This document shows positions 23,808 through 33,030 of a stretch of 64,000 bases of DNA, in pieces. Position 1 is the stretch's first letter. The number at the start of each line of letters is the position of its first letter. Location: the NCBI RefSeq assembly GCF_002968285.2, contig NZ_CP134400.1, forward strand, positions 5,084,001-5,148,000. Reading direction: 5' to 3'. Source of the DNA: Mycobacterium sp. ITM-2016-00318. Its GTDB lineage: Bacteria; Actinomycetota; Actinomycetes; Mycobacteriales; Mycobacteriaceae. The translations under genes and the position numbers were made by a program. The notes beneath the pieces are model-generated. The model saw nothing but the letters and a program-made list of their open reading frames with translations, had not been told where the DNA came from and ran no database searches.

Positions 23808-25739
23808 CTACGGCTCGACGATGTTGAAGGCGGGATCGGGCCTGTCGACCACCGCCAGTACCGAGGGCATCGCGTTGACGTCTCCGGTGACCTCCAGCCC
23901 CGCTGAGTCGGTATCGCCCGCGGCAAATGCCAAGAGCCGCAATGTGTTAGCGAACATGATGGTCGCCTGCGCGGTGGATTCATCGGCAGTCAGCCTCCGG
24001 TGGACCAGCACCCCGTTGCGTACGGTCACGCGGTAGTTCGACGCGGTGTCGAGGAAGGTGATGTCGACGGCCACATCGAGATTCCACGCTAGGGGACCGT
24101 TGAGGTTGATCGCGAAAATGTCGAACAACTGTTCCGGCGTCAATTGCGCCATGATCGACGGCGACGCAGCCTGCGTCGGAGTGCCGAAATTGCCCTCCCG
24201 CAACTCGGTGGCGCCGGAAAGGAAGAAGTTGCGCCAGACGCCGTTCTCGGAGCCGTAGGCCAGCTGTTCGAGCGTGTCGGCGTACAGCTCCCGCGCGCCG
24301 GCGTGGCTCTTGTCCGTGAATATCGCATGGTCCAGCAACGTTGCCGCCCAGCGGAAATCGCCGTCCTGGAATGCCTTGCGGGCCGTCTCGACGACCCGCT
24401 CCATTCCACCGATGGCTTCGACGTATCGCGGTCCGATGGCTTCGGGAGGATGAGCCCACAACCGGCCGGGGTTGCCGTCGAACCATCCCATGTAGCGCTG
24501 GTACACGGCCTTGACGTTGTGGCTGACCGAACCGTAGTAGCCGTGCGTGTGCCAGGCCTTTTCCAGCGCAGGCGGCATTTCGAACGTCTCGGCGATCTCG
24601 ATGCCGGTGTAGCCCTGATTCAACCGACGCAGCGTCTGGTCGTGCAGGTAGGCGTACAGATCCCGCTGCAGGGAAAGGAATTCGACGATCTCGTCCTTGC
24701 CCCATGTCGGCCAATGGTGAGAGGCGAAGACCACGTCGGCGCGGTCGCTGAAGGTGTCGATGGCCTCGGTCAGATATCCGGCCCACCCGTGCGGGTCCCG
24801 CACCAACGCACCGCGCAGCGTCAGCAGGTTGTGCAGATTGTGGGTGGCGTTCTCGGCCATACACAGCGCGCGGAACTTCGGGAAGTAGAAGTGCATCTCC
24901 GCCGGAGCCTCGGTGCCCGGCGCCATTTGGAACTCGATCTCGACGCCGTCGACGGTGTGCTTTTCGCCCGTATCGCGGATGTCGAGTGTCGGGGGGATCA
25001 GCGCCACTTCGCCGACCGACGGTGTCTGGCCGAGCCCGCAGCCCACCTGTCCCTCTGGCCCGCGCGCCAACACGGCCCCGTACATGTAGCCCGCTCGTCG
25101 TCCCATCGCCGTACCGGCGTAGACGTTCTCCTGCACCGCGTGTTCGGTGAAGTGCTCCGGTGCGATGATCGCGACCTTGCCCGCTTCGACGTCAGCCAGT
25201 GTCGTCACGCCGAGCACGCCGCCGAAGTGGTCGACGTGGCTGTGCGTGTAGATGACCGCAACGACGGGGCGGTCCCCACGATGCGCGCGATACAGCCCCA
25301 GGGCGGCGGCCGCCGTCTCGGTGGAGACCAGCGGGTCGATGACGATGATTCCGGTGTCGCCCTCGATGAAGCTGATATTGGACAGGTCGAGACCGCGGAC
25401 CTGGTAGATCCCTTCGACCACCTCGTAGAGGCCCTGCCTGGCGACCAGTTGGCTTTGCCGCCACAGACTTGGATGGACCGACGGCGGCGCATCGCCGGTT
25501 AGGAACGAATACACATCGTTGTCCCACACCACCCGGCCGTCGGCGGCCGTGACCACACAGGGTTCGAGTGCGGCGATGAACCCCCTGTCGGCGTTCTCGA
25601 AATCTGTGATGTCGCTGAACGACAGCGTGTTGCGATGTTCGCGGTTCGCATTCTCGATGACTGCGGTGGGCGGCTTCTGTTCCATTTCGCCGACCCTGCC
25701 ATCGATCGCGACTATGCGGGTTCGGTTGGGGCGGGACAC
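23808..25739 (-). CDS. Alkyl sulfatase, metallo-beta-lactamase fold (SdsA1-like)
   Basis: A 643-aa protein. The zinc motif VIYTHSHVDHFGGVLG (HxHxDH) lies near residue 175, with EHFTEHAVQENVYAG, further His/Glu ligands (MAENATHNLHNL) and ASHHWPTWG. A helical dimerisation domain follows, then an SCP-2-like lipid-binding C-terminal domain from about residue 520. This layout is that of class III secondary/primary alkyl sulfatases, which cleave alkyl sulfate esters to alcohols; the position corresponds to Rv3762c. The GTG start at 25739 is supported by AAGGGGG; an ATG 18 codons on is an alternative. No signal peptide is evident. Confidence 0.88.
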   Translation of the reverse strand: MSRPNRTRIVAIDGRVGEMEQKPPTAVIENANREHRNTLSFSDITDFENADRGFIAALEPCVVTAADGRVVWDNDVYSFLTGDAPPSVHPSLWRQSQLVARQGLYEVVEGIYQVRGLDLSNISFIEGDTGIIVIDPLVSTETAAAALGLYRAHRGDRPVVAVIYTHSHVDHFGGVLGVTTLADVEAGKVAIIAPEHFTEHAVQENVYAGTAMGRRAGYMYGAVLARGPEGQVGCGLGQTPSVGEVALIPPTLDIRDTGEKHTVDGVEIEFQMAPGTEAPAEMHFYFPKFRALCMAENATHNLHNLLTLRGALVRDPHGWAGYLTEAIDTFSDRADVVFASHHWPTWGKDEIVEFLSLQRDLYAYLHDQTLRRLNQGYTGIEIAETFEMPPALEKAWHTHGYYGSVSHNVKAVYQRYMGWFDGNPGRLWAHPPEAIGPRYVEAIGGMERVVETARKAFQDGDFRWAATLLDHAIFTDKSHAGARELYADTLEQLAYGSENGVWRNFFLSGATELREGNFGTPTQAASPSIMAQLTPEQLFDIFAINLNGPLAWNLDVAVDITFLDTASNYRVTVRNGVLVHRRLTADESTAQATIMFANTLRLLAFAAGDTDSAGLEVTGDVNAMPSVLAVVDRPDPAFNIVEP

Positions 25740-25801
25740 TTCGATGGCCCCCTTACTCAGATAGGCGGCGGGGTTGCACGCCGTGATGGTTGACTGGCGC
25801 C

Positions 25802-26353
25802 ATGGGTGTGCGTCGAGTGGTGACCGGACACGACGGGTCCGGGAAGTCGGTGTTCGCGAGCGACGAAACAGTCGAGCCCGACCGGCCGGTGCTGATGCCC
25901 GCCGCCGAGTTCTATCAGCTGTGGGGCGGCGACAGCGCTTCGCGGTTTCCCGACGACGGATCGATGCCGCCGTGGCGGACTTATTTTCCGCCCGTCGGTG
26001 GATTCCGGTTCGGCATGTTGACGCTGCCGCCGTCGACAGGAGTCGAGGAGCAGGAACTCTTCAACCTCGACGAGGCGGTGGCCGACATCGAGAGCAAGTT
26101 ACCCGGCCTGCTGCGCTATATGGATCCCTCGGACCCAGGAATGCACGCGACCGACACCATCGATTTCGAAGTGGTTCTCGATGGCACTGTCGTGCTGGAA
26201 CTCGACGGCGGTGCGGAGGTCACGCTGAAGCCCGGCGACACCGTGGTGCAGAACGGCACAAGGCACCGGTGGAAGAACCCCGGCGACACACCTGCCCGGA
26301 TGGCGATCTTCATCTGCGGCGCGAACCACGAGGGAGTGCCTGCCGCCGATTAG
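25802..26353 (+). CDS. Cupin domain protein
   Basis: A 183-aa protein. The C-terminal half is a single cupin: DFEVVLDGTVVLELDGG (motif 1, with Asp/Glu rather than the usual His-x-His) and KPGDTVVQNGTRHRWKN (motif 2, retaining one His). The N-terminal 75 residues (FYQLWGGDSASRFPDDG) are shared with small cupins near aromatic or polyketide-like oxygenation genes. With reduced metal ligands it may be a binding or non-redox protein. It overlaps the convergent YjbR gene by 4 bp. Confidence 0.78.
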   Translation: MGVRRVVTGHDGSGKSVFASDETVEPDRPVLMPAAEFYQLWGGDSASRFPDDGSMPPWRTYFPPVGGFRFGMLTLPPSTGVEEQELFNLDEAVADIESKLPGLLRYMDPSDPGMHATDTIDFEVVLDGTVVLELDGGAEVTLKPGDTVVQNGTRHRWKNPGDTPARMAIFICGANHEGVPAAD

Positions 26354-26763
26354 TTCTCGCGTTCGGCAAGCCACCGCTCGGCACGGCGGGCCGACGCCCG
26401 TGACAGCCAGGCGTCCTGGATGAGTTCGGTCAGCTCCTGCCTGCCGATCTCCTTCAGCGAACCGGCACGCACCAACACCGACGGATGCCCGTCGAAGCGG
26501 TCGGTGGTGAAGAACGGCGACCCCTGGTCCTGGACAAGCGCGAGCTTGTCGCTCTCGGACTCGACCCAGATCATGATGACGTCGGTGTAGCGCTCACCCG
26601 TCTCCGAATCCTCAGCATCGGGCTGCGGCGTGCGAAAGAACACGAACGACTTCCCGCCGACCTGATAGATCGGGTTGCCTTTCGGGCCCTCGATCCTTTT
26701 GACGTGCGGCATGCCCGAGGCGATCTCGTGCACATCGGCGACCTTGGCGGGCAGGTCACGCAT
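26350..26763 (-). CDS. MmcQ/YjbR family protein
   Basis: A 137-aa protein from the ATG at 26763, which overlaps the stop of the upstream phosphoesterase gene. Typical family features: ASGMPHVKRIEGPKGNPIYQV, KSFVFFRTP, DRFDGHPSVLVRAGSL and the Trp-rich C-terminal helix (DAWLSRASARRAERWLAE). YjbR-type proteins have a CyaY-like fold and are annotated as DNA-binding, but the function is not established. Confidence 0.8.
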   Translation of the reverse strand: MRDLPAKVADVHEIASGMPHVKRIEGPKGNPIYQVGGKSFVFFRTPQPDAEDSETGERYTDVIMIWVESESDKLALVQDQGSPFFTTDRFDGHPSVLVRAGSLKEIGRQELTELIQDAWLSRASARRAERWLAEREN

Positions 26764-27262
26764 CGCGCTTCTCAAGGCGGTGCAAGGTGACGTCGGAGAG
26801 TTCGCCGTCGTCGACGATCGCGGTCATGAACGTGGCGAACGGTTGCCGCCTGCGATCGGTCGGCGATCCCGGATTCAGCAGGCGCAGACCGGTCGTCGCC
26901 GTGGTGTCCCATGGAATGTGGCTGTGCCCGAACACGAGAACGTCGGTGTCGGGATACAGCTTGGCCATCCGTGCGTCGCGGCCCGAGGACCCACCGGTCT
27001 CGTGGGTCACCGTGAACCGCAGCCCTTCAAGGGTCACATCGGCTCGCTCGGGCAGCCGGGCGCGCAGTTCCTCGCCATCGTTGTTGCCCCAGCACGCAAC
27101 GAGCCTGCGGGCCCTCGCCTCGAGCGCATCGAGCAGTGCGGTCTCGACCCAGTCGCCCGCATGCATGACGACATCGGCCTTGGCCACCTCGTCCCACACC
27201 TGCGTCGGCAGGTCGCGCGCCCGCTTGGGCACGTGGGTGTCGGCGATCAGGAGCAGCCGCAC
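26756..27262 (-). CDS. Metallophosphoesterase, YfcE/MJ0936 type
   Basis: A 168-aa protein. The GTG at 27262 gives the proper N-terminus MRLLLIADTHVPKR; the much longer open frame upstream overlaps the next gene and is not family-like. Metal ligands of the calcineurin-like fold are present: DTH, GDWVE, GNNDGE, TVTHETGG and FGHSHIPW. Such enzymes hydrolyse phosphodiesters in vitro; the physiological substrate is unknown. It lies 2 bp after the SnoaL-like gene and overlaps the YjbR gene. Confidence 0.85.
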   Translation of the reverse strand: MRLLLIADTHVPKRARDLPTQVWDEVAKADVVMHAGDWVETALLDALEARARRLVACWGNNDGEELRARLPERADVTLEGLRFTVTHETGGSSGRDARMAKLYPDTDVLVFGHSHIPWDTTATTGLRLLNPGSPTDRRRQPFATFMTAIVDDGELSDVTLHRLEKRDA

Positions 27263-27264
27263 GG

Positions 27265-27651
27265 TCAGCTCTGCGACAGCAGCTCGGCCATCTTCGGCAT
27301 CAGCGCCTGCAACCCCTTGAGCGGCCGCACCATCACCTTCACCGAGGTGATCTCCTGCGCGTCGTTCCAGTGGATCATGTCGATGCCGTTGACGTATTTT
27401 CCGTCGATGGTCGCCTCGAACTCGAGAATCGCCGACCGCTCGCCGAACCACTTCTCGACGTAGTGGAAGTCGGTGTCACCGAAGACCTGCGCGGCCGCGG
27501 ACAGGTACGCCAGCGTCTTGTCGCGGCCTTCCTGCGGCGTGAAGATCGCTGGCGAAGAGAACACCGCGTCGACGGCCAGCAGGCTGTCCAACTCCGAACT
27601 CCGGCCGTTCTCGATGATGTCGATCCAGCGGGTGATCACCGGTGGCGTCAT
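27265..27651 (-). CDS. SnoaL-like / limonene-epoxide hydrolase-like protein
   Basis: A 128-aa NTF2-fold protein: VITRWIDIIENGRSSELDSLLAVDAVF, then ERSAILEFEATIDGKYVNGIDMIHW and ITSVKVMVRPLKGLQALMPKM. The combination of a C-terminal ..VRPLKGLQ.. segment with DGKYVNGIDM is common in small mycobacterial NTF2 proteins. The Asp-Arg-Asp triad of limonene-epoxide hydrolase cannot be confirmed. The ATG at 27651 is supported by conserved length. First gene of a three-gene minus-strand run. Confidence 0.72.
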   Translation of the reverse strand: MTPPVITRWIDIIENGRSSELDSLLAVDAVFSSPAIFTPQEGRDKTLAYLSAAAQVFGDTDFHYVEKWFGERSAILEFEATIDGKYVNGIDMIHWNDAQEITSVKVMVRPLKGLQALMPKMAELLSQS

Positions 27652-27680
27652 GCAAACGACCCTATCGCCAAGAAAAGATT

Positions 27681-27692
27681 GTAAGCACTTAC
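27681..27692. promoter_or_regulatory. Palindromic operator candidate GTAAGcaCTTAC
   Basis: A perfect 12-bp palindrome 23 bp before the GTG start of the amidohydrolase gene and 30 bp upstream of the divergent SnoaL-like gene. Palindromes of this kind built on GTAAG/CTTAC are typical of TetR-family operators in mycobacterial lipid-metabolism genes, and a TetR gene is the last gene of the plus-strand pair. Confidence 0.55.
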
Positions 27693-27714
27693 TATCTTTG
27701 GTAACGTCCTCCGC

Positions 27715-29496
27715 GTGACTTACGACGTGATCGTTCGCAACGGCCTGTGGTTCGACGGTACCGGCGCCCGCCCCGTGCGCCGCACGCTGGGCATTCGCGA
27801 CGGCATCGTGGCCGCCGTGTCCGACTCCCCCCTCGACGAGACCGGCTGTCCCGACGTCATCGACGCCGACGGAAAGTGGATCCTGCCCGGCTTCATCGAC
27901 GTGCACACGCACTACGACGCCGAGGTTCTGCTCGATCCGGGCCTGCGTGAATCCGTCCGCCACGGTGTCACGACGCTCCTGCTGGGCAACTGCTCCCTAT
28001 CGACGGTGTACGCCGAGTCCGAGGACGCCGCCGACCTGTTCAGCCGCGTGGAAGCGGTGCCGCGCAAGTTCGTGCTCGGCGCCTTGGAGGCCAAGCGGAC
28101 ATGGACGTCGCCCGCCGAATACGTGCAGACGCTCGACGACCTGCCACTCGGTCCCAACGTCAGCTCGATGCTCGGACACTCGGATCTCCGCACCAGGGTG
28201 CTCGGGCTCGAACGGGCCACCACCGAGGGCGTCGAACCGACCGATGCCGAACTCGAGAAGATGGCCGAGCTGCTCGACGACGCGCTCGAGGCGGGTCTGC
28301 TGGGCATGTCCGGCATGGACGCGCCGATCGACAAGCTCGACGGCGACCGCTTCCGGTCCCGCGCCCTTCCGTCGACGTTTGCGACCTGGCGTGAGCGCCG
28401 CAGGCTGATCAAGGTGCTGCGCAAACGCGGCCGCATCCTGCAGAGCGCACCCAACACCAAGAACCCGATCGAGGCACTGAACTTCTTCCTCACAAGCAGC
28501 AGGCTGTTCGGCCGAAGGCGCGGCGTCCGGATGAGCCTGCTGGTCTCCGCCGACGCGAAGTCCAACACTGGTGCCGTGCACGTATTCGGCCCCGGCACAA
28601 GGATTCTCAACCGGCTGTTCAATTCGCTGGTGCGGTTCCAGCACCTACCGGTGCCGTTCGAGCTGTATTCCGACGGCATCGACCTGCCGGTGTTCGAGGA
28701 ATTCGGCGCGGGGACCGCGGCCCTGCATCTGCGCGACCAGCTCGAGCGCAACGAGCTGCTGGCCGACCCCGAGTACCGGCGCCGGTTCCGCGCGTCGTTC
28801 GACCGCAAGAAGCTCGGCCCGACGCTGTGGCACCGCGACTTCCACGACGCCACCATCGTGGAGTGCCCGGATGCGACGCTGATCGGCAAGAGCTTCGGGC
28901 AGATCGCCGATGAGCGCGGCCTTCACCCGCTGGATGCCTTCCTCGACGTGCTCGTCGAGAACGGCGAACGCAACGTGCGATGGACGACGATCGTCGCGAA
29001 CCACCGCCCCAAGCACCTCAACGCGCTGGCGATCGACCCGTCGGTCCACATGGGCTTCTCCGACGCCGGCGCGCACCTTCGCAACATGGCCTTCTACAAC
29101 TTCCCGATCAAGCTGCTGCGGCGCGTCCGGGACGCCGAGCTCGCAGGCAAGCCGTTCATGACGGTCGAGCATGCGGTGCACCGCCTCACCGCCGAGGTCG
29201 CCGAGTGGTTCGGCCTCGCGGCGGGCACGCTCCGCGAGGGCGACCGCGCCGACTTCGTCGTCATCGACCCGGCCGGGCTCGACGACTCGGTGGACACCTA
29301 CCACGAGCAGAAGGTGCCGTTCTATGGCGACCTGTCGCGAATGGTGAACCGCAATGACGAGGCCGTGGTGGCGACCGGCGTCAACGGCGAAGTCGTTTTC
29401 CGCGAGGGCGAGTTCCGCGAGGGCTACGGCGAAACCGTGAAATCCGGCCGATTTCTCAAAGCGGGTGCATCTGCACGGGCATCCGTCTCCGCCTGA
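27715..29496 (+). CDS. Amidohydrolase, N-acyl-D-amino acid deacylase type
   Basis: A 593-aa metal-dependent hydrolase. VIRNGLWFDGTGARPVRRTLGI and GKWILPGFIDVHTHYDAE (metal-binding HxH) are the amidohydrolase N-terminal hallmarks; GVTTLLLGNCSLS follows, and the late FSDAGAHLRNMAF plus GTLREGDRADFVVIDP complete the family pattern. The members closest in style are N-acyl-D-aspartate/glutamate deacylases, but many actinobacterial copies have unknown substrates. The GTG start follows a palindromic operator candidate. One base separates its stop from the TetR gene. Confidence 0.85.
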   Translation: MTYDVIVRNGLWFDGTGARPVRRTLGIRDGIVAAVSDSPLDETGCPDVIDADGKWILPGFIDVHTHYDAEVLLDPGLRESVRHGVTTLLLGNCSLSTVYAESEDAADLFSRVEAVPRKFVLGALEAKRTWTSPAEYVQTLDDLPLGPNVSSMLGHSDLRTRVLGLERATTEGVEPTDAELEKMAELLDDALEAGLLGMSGMDAPIDKLDGDRFRSRALPSTFATWRERRRLIKVLRKRGRILQSAPNTKNPIEALNFFLTSSRLFGRRRGVRMSLLVSADAKSNTGAVHVFGPGTRILNRLFNSLVRFQHLPVPFELYSDGIDLPVFEEFGAGTAALHLRDQLERNELLADPEYRRRFRASFDRKKLGPTLWHRDFHDATIVECPDATLIGKSFGQIADERGLHPLDAFLDVLVENGERNVRWTTIVANHRPKHLNALAIDPSVHMGFSDAGAHLRNMAFYNFPIKLLRRVRDAELAGKPFMTVEHAVHRLTAEVAEWFGLAAGTLREGDRADFVVIDPAGLDDSVDTYHEQKVPFYGDLSRMVNRNDEAVVATGVNGEVVFREGEFREGYGETVKSGRFLKAGASARASVSA

Positions 29497-29497
29497 C

Positions 29498-30121
29498 ATG
29501 GCAAGGACTCAACGGCAGCGCCGCGAGGACACCATCGCCCGGCTGCTCGACGCGAGCATCGAGACCATCATGGAGGTCGGGTACGCGCGGGCGTCGGCGA
29601 AGGTGATCGCTGCGCGCGCGCAGGTGTCCGACGGCGCGCTGTTCCGGTACTTCCCCACCATGGGCGACCTCATGGCGGCGACGGCACAGGAGGCGGGCCG
29701 CCGGCTGATCGACCTAGGCGTGAGCAAGGTGGCAGAGATTCCGGCCGCCGAGCCCTCGCTCGAGGAGGCGCTGACCATCCTTCGCGACGTCACCGCAGAC
29801 CCGACCAACACCGTGATCCACGAACTGGCCGTCGCCGCACGCACCGACGAGCTCTTGCGTGCCACCCTGCGCGATGTCATGGCCGTGTACACCGCGAAGA
29901 TCTACGAGATCGCGAAGATCACACTGTCCGATCAGATCGAGGCGTTCGGCGAAGACAATTTCCGGGTTCTGCTCGCCGTACTCCTCAACAGTTTCGACGG
30001 AGCGGCGATCTTCTCACATGTACTGACGCACGCGGCGATCGAGGAGCAGCGTATCCCGCTGCTGATGTCGATGATCGGCGTCGGCATGCGTGTTGATCAT
30101 GCACCTCTGATTCCCGGCTGA
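29498..30121 (+). CDS. TetR family transcriptional regulator
   Basis: A 207-aa regulator. The N-terminal HTH is complete: REDTIARLLDASIETIMEVG, YARASAKVIAARAQVSDGALFRYFPTMGDLMAA. The helical C-terminal domain is the ligand and dimer part. The ATG at 29498 is preferred over the in-frame GTG inside the amidohydrolase gene. Its coupling to the amidohydrolase, and the palindrome at 27681-27692 before that gene, suggest autoregulation of the pair and possibly of the divergent three-gene run. Confidence 0.87.
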   Translation: MARTQRQRREDTIARLLDASIETIMEVGYARASAKVIAARAQVSDGALFRYFPTMGDLMAATAQEAGRRLIDLGVSKVAEIPAAEPSLEEALTILRDVTADPTNTVIHELAVAARTDELLRATLRDVMAVYTAKIYEIAKITLSDQIEAFGEDNFRVLLAVLLNSFDGAAIFSHVLTHAAIEEQRIPLLMSMIGVGMRVDHAPLIPG

Positions 30122-30137
30122 AAGCATTCGCCATAGG

Positions 30138-32705
30138 GTGGTCAATGTGTCGGAGCAGCAAGCGGCCAGACCTGCCAAGTTGATCTTGTATGTCCTGACG
30201 GCGGGTCTTTTGATGGCGGGCTTGATGTTTCCGGTCGTCGGTGGCGCGGGCGCGATCGCGAACCGGTTGTCTGACCGGACCGCGCAGGACACCGCCAAGC
30301 TCCTCGAGGGCGAGATGCCGGTCATCTCGACGATGGTCGACGCCGCGGGCAACCCCATCGCGTGGATCTTCACGCAGCGCCGGTGGCTGGTGCCAACCAA
30401 CCGGATCGCCGACACGATGAAGCTGGCGATCGTCTCGATCGAGGACAAGCGCTTCGGCGCGCACAACGGCGTCGACCTGCAGGGCTCGCTCACCGGACTC
30501 GCCGGATATCTCAAGGGCGCGGTCGACACCCGCGGCGGGTCGACGATCGAGCAGCAGTACGTCAAGAACTACAACTTCCTGGTCAACGCTGCGAACGACG
30601 CGGAGCGCCGGGCCGCGATCGAGACCACGCCGATCCGCAAGCTGCGTGAGATGCGGATGGCGCTCGAGCTCGACAGGGCGCTTCCCAAAGCCGAGATCCT
30701 GACCCGCTACCTGAACCTGGTGTCGTTCGGCAACGGCAGCTTCGGCGTTCAGGACGCCGCGAAGACCTACTTCGGCGTGAACGCCGTGGACCTGAACTGG
30801 CAGCAGGCGGCGCTGCTGGCCGGGATGGTGCAGTCGACGAGCACGCTCAACCCGTACACCAATCCCGAAGATGCGCTGGCGCGCCGCAACCTCGTCCTCG
30901 ACACCCTGATCCAGAACCTGCCGGACAAGGCCCCCGAACTGCAGAAGGCCAGGGCCGCGCCGCTGGGCGTCCTTCCCAAACCCGCCCCGCTGCCGCAGGG
31001 CTGCATCGGAGCGGGCGACCGCGCCTTCTTCTGCGATTACGCGCTGTCGTATCTCGCCAGGGCCGGCATCGACAAGGACGTCCTCGCACGCAACGGCTAC
31101 CTGATCCGCACCACGCTCGACCCGAGAGTGCAGGACTCAGTCAAGCAGGCGATCGACAAGATCGCCGACCCCTCACTCGAGGGCGTCGCGAGCGTCATGA
31201 GCGTCATCAAGCCCGGCCGGGACGCCCATCGCGTGCTGGCGATGGGCGACAACCGCACGTACGGGCTGGACCTCTTAGGCGGGCAGACCGTGCAACCGCA
31301 GCCGTTCACGACCGTCGGCGACGGTGGCGGGTCGACCTTCAAGATCTTCACCACCGCGGCGGCGCTCGACATGGGGATGGGCATCAACTCCCAACTCGAC
31401 GTCCCCGCGACGTTCCGGGGGGCCGGGCTCGGCGACAGCAATACGCCGGGCTGTCCGCCGCGAACGTGGTGTGTGAGGAACGCGGGCGGCGGCGGCCGCG
31501 GCCCGATGAACGTCACGGACGCGCTGGCGCAGTCGCCGAACACCGCGTTCGCCAAGCTGATCCAACAGGTCAGCGTGCCGCGTGCGGTCGACATGGCGGT
31601 GCGCCTCGGGCTGCGGTCCTACGCCGAACCCGGAAGCGCCAAGGATTACGACCCGAATTTCAAGGGCAGCCTCGCCGACTACGTCAAACAGCAGAACCTC
31701 GGCTCGTTCACGCTCGGTCCGCTCGAGCTGAACGCGCTGGAGATGTCCAACGTGGCCGCGACGCTGGCGTCGGGCGGTATGTGGTGTCCGCCGAACCCGA
31801 TCGACAAGGTCCTCGACCGCCGAGGCCGCGAAGTGCCCGTCCCGCAGACGAAGTGCGAACAGGCTGTGCCGGAGGGCCTGGCCAACACGCTGACGAACGC
31901 GCTCGGCAAGGATCACACCGGTGGCACGGCGACCAGTGCGGCCGGGTCCGTCGGCTGGAGCCTGCCGATGGCGGGCAAGACCGGTACCACGGAGTCGCAC
32001 CGGTCGTCGGCATTCCTCGGGTTCACCAACCAGTACGCCGCAGCCAACTACATCTTCGACGACACCCCGGCCCCGAAGGAGTTGTGCTCGTGGCCGCTGC
32101 GGAGGTGCTCGAGCGGAAACCTGTACGGCGGTAACGAGCCTGCGCGCACCTGGTACACCGCGATGCAGCCGATCGCCGAAGAACTGGGTCCGATCGCGAT
32201 GCCCCCGACCGACCCTCGCTATGTCGAGGGCGCACCGGCGATCCCGTTGCCGAGCATTGCCGGCCTCAAGTTCGATGCCGCACGAAAGAAGCTGCAGGAC
32301 GCCGGTTTCCAGGTCGCCGACAAACCCTCGGAGGTGGACAGCTACTTGTCGAAGGGCGCGGTCGTCGGCACCACCCCGAAGGACAAGGCCGTCCGCGGGT
32401 TCCTGATCACGATCAACACCAGTAACGGCGTCGCTCCATACGAGTATTACCCGCAGCGGCGGTTCCCCGACACGCCACCACCGCCGCCGGAGGCGCCGCC
32501 CCCACCCCCACCACCACCGCCGCCGCCGCCCGACGCCAACGTGATCAACATCCCCGGGCTGCCGCCGATCTTCCTTCCGCCGCCTGCTCCGCCACCACCG
32601 CCGCCGGAGTTCGCCCCACCGCCGCCTCCGCCGCCCGGGCCTGCGCCGCTGCCGCCGCCGCCCTTCGGCGCACCACCCATAGGCGCGCCGCCACCACCGG
32701 CCTGA
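30138..32705 (+). CDS. Bifunctional class A penicillin-binding protein, PonA2/PonA3 family
   Basis: An 855-aa peptidoglycan synthase. One N-terminal membrane helix (residues ~14-40); glycosyltransferase motifs SIEDKRFGAHNGVD (catalytic Glu), GGSTIEQQYVKN and RKLREMRMALELD; transpeptidase motifs STFK (catalytic Ser), SPNTAF and KTGTT; one PASTA domain (SIAGLKFDAARKKLQDAGF) near residue 700; and a C-terminal tail of about 90 residues that is mostly proline. This is the PonA2 layout; the many Pro-rich stretches and the position away from the usual ponA2 site suggest the extra paralogue seen in fast growers. The start is one of two nearby GTG codons. Confidence 0.88.
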   Translation: MVNVSEQQAARPAKLILYVLTAGLLMAGLMFPVVGGAGAIANRLSDRTAQDTAKLLEGEMPVISTMVDAAGNPIAWIFTQRRWLVPTNRIADTMKLAIVSIEDKRFGAHNGVDLQGSLTGLAGYLKGAVDTRGGSTIEQQYVKNYNFLVNAANDAERRAAIETTPIRKLREMRMALELDRALPKAEILTRYLNLVSFGNGSFGVQDAAKTYFGVNAVDLNWQQAALLAGMVQSTSTLNPYTNPEDALARRNLVLDTLIQNLPDKAPELQKARAAPLGVLPKPAPLPQGCIGAGDRAFFCDYALSYLARAGIDKDVLARNGYLIRTTLDPRVQDSVKQAIDKIADPSLEGVASVMSVIKPGRDAHRVLAMGDNRTYGLDLLGGQTVQPQPFTTVGDGGGSTFKIFTTAAALDMGMGINSQLDVPATFRGAGLGDSNTPGCPPRTWCVRNAGGGGRGPMNVTDALAQSPNTAFAKLIQQVSVPRAVDMAVRLGLRSYAEPGSAKDYDPNFKGSLADYVKQQNLGSFTLGPLELNALEMSNVAATLASGGMWCPPNPIDKVLDRRGREVPVPQTKCEQAVPEGLANTLTNALGKDHTGGTATSAAGSVGWSLPMAGKTGTTESHRSSAFLGFTNQYAAANYIFDDTPAPKELCSWPLRRCSSGNLYGGNEPARTWYTAMQPIAEELGPIAMPPTDPRYVEGAPAIPLPSIAGLKFDAARKKLQDAGFQVADKPSEVDSYLSKGAVVGTTPKDKAVRGFLITINTSNGVAPYEYYPQRRFPDTPPPPPEAPPPPPPPPPPPPDANVINIPGLPPIFLPPPAPPPPPPEFAPPPPPPPGPAPLPPPPFGAPPIGAPPPPA

Positions 32706-32725
32706 GCAGGCGCCGCCCGACGCGT

Positions 32726-32935
32726 CTACTCGGTGCGCTCAGTGGCGCCTTCCCGGATAGCGCGGGCGTCACGATGGAGCGCTTCGGCCTGTTTGCGTAG
32801 CTGTGTAGCCCTACGGTGAGTCGCGTCAGCGGCGCTGTGGGCGCGATCTGCCGACTCGTAATCCAACTGCGCGTCCGCTATCGCGTCACTGGCTTTGTCG
32901 GCTGCGTCCGAAGCGGCATCCTCGGCCTTACCCAT
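32726..32935 (-). CDS. Small Ala-rich coiled-coil protein
   Basis: A 69-aa protein from ATG 32935, preceded by AAAGGGG. It is almost wholly helical (AEDAASDAADKASDAIADAQ, then heptad-like Ala, His and Arg) and highly charged, with no cysteine or membrane segment. Similar small helical proteins occur around mycobacterial stress genes. I do not recognise a named family. It is divergent from the two small genes that follow a SigF-type promoter. Confidence 0.6.
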   Translation of the reverse strand: MGKAEDAASDAADKASDAIADAQLDYESADRAHSAADATHRRATQLRKQAEALHRDARAIREGATERTE

Positions 32936-33030
32936 GCAGCACCCCTTTCGTGAGACACGTCCTATAGCCGCACACGAAGCGGTGTAATCACCTCCGCGCC
33001 CTCGATCCCGGCCGGAGGCATCGACGCTGC

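Noticed and set aside
24144..25502. 452-codon plus-strand open frame
   Set aside because: Antisense to the alkyl sulfatase gene; no motif and shadow-like composition.
32447..32680. Glycine-only minus-strand open frame and apparent simple repeat
   Set aside because: It is the complement of the proline-codon tail of the PBP; irregular codons (ccg, cca, ccc) show protein-level, not DNA-level, repetition.
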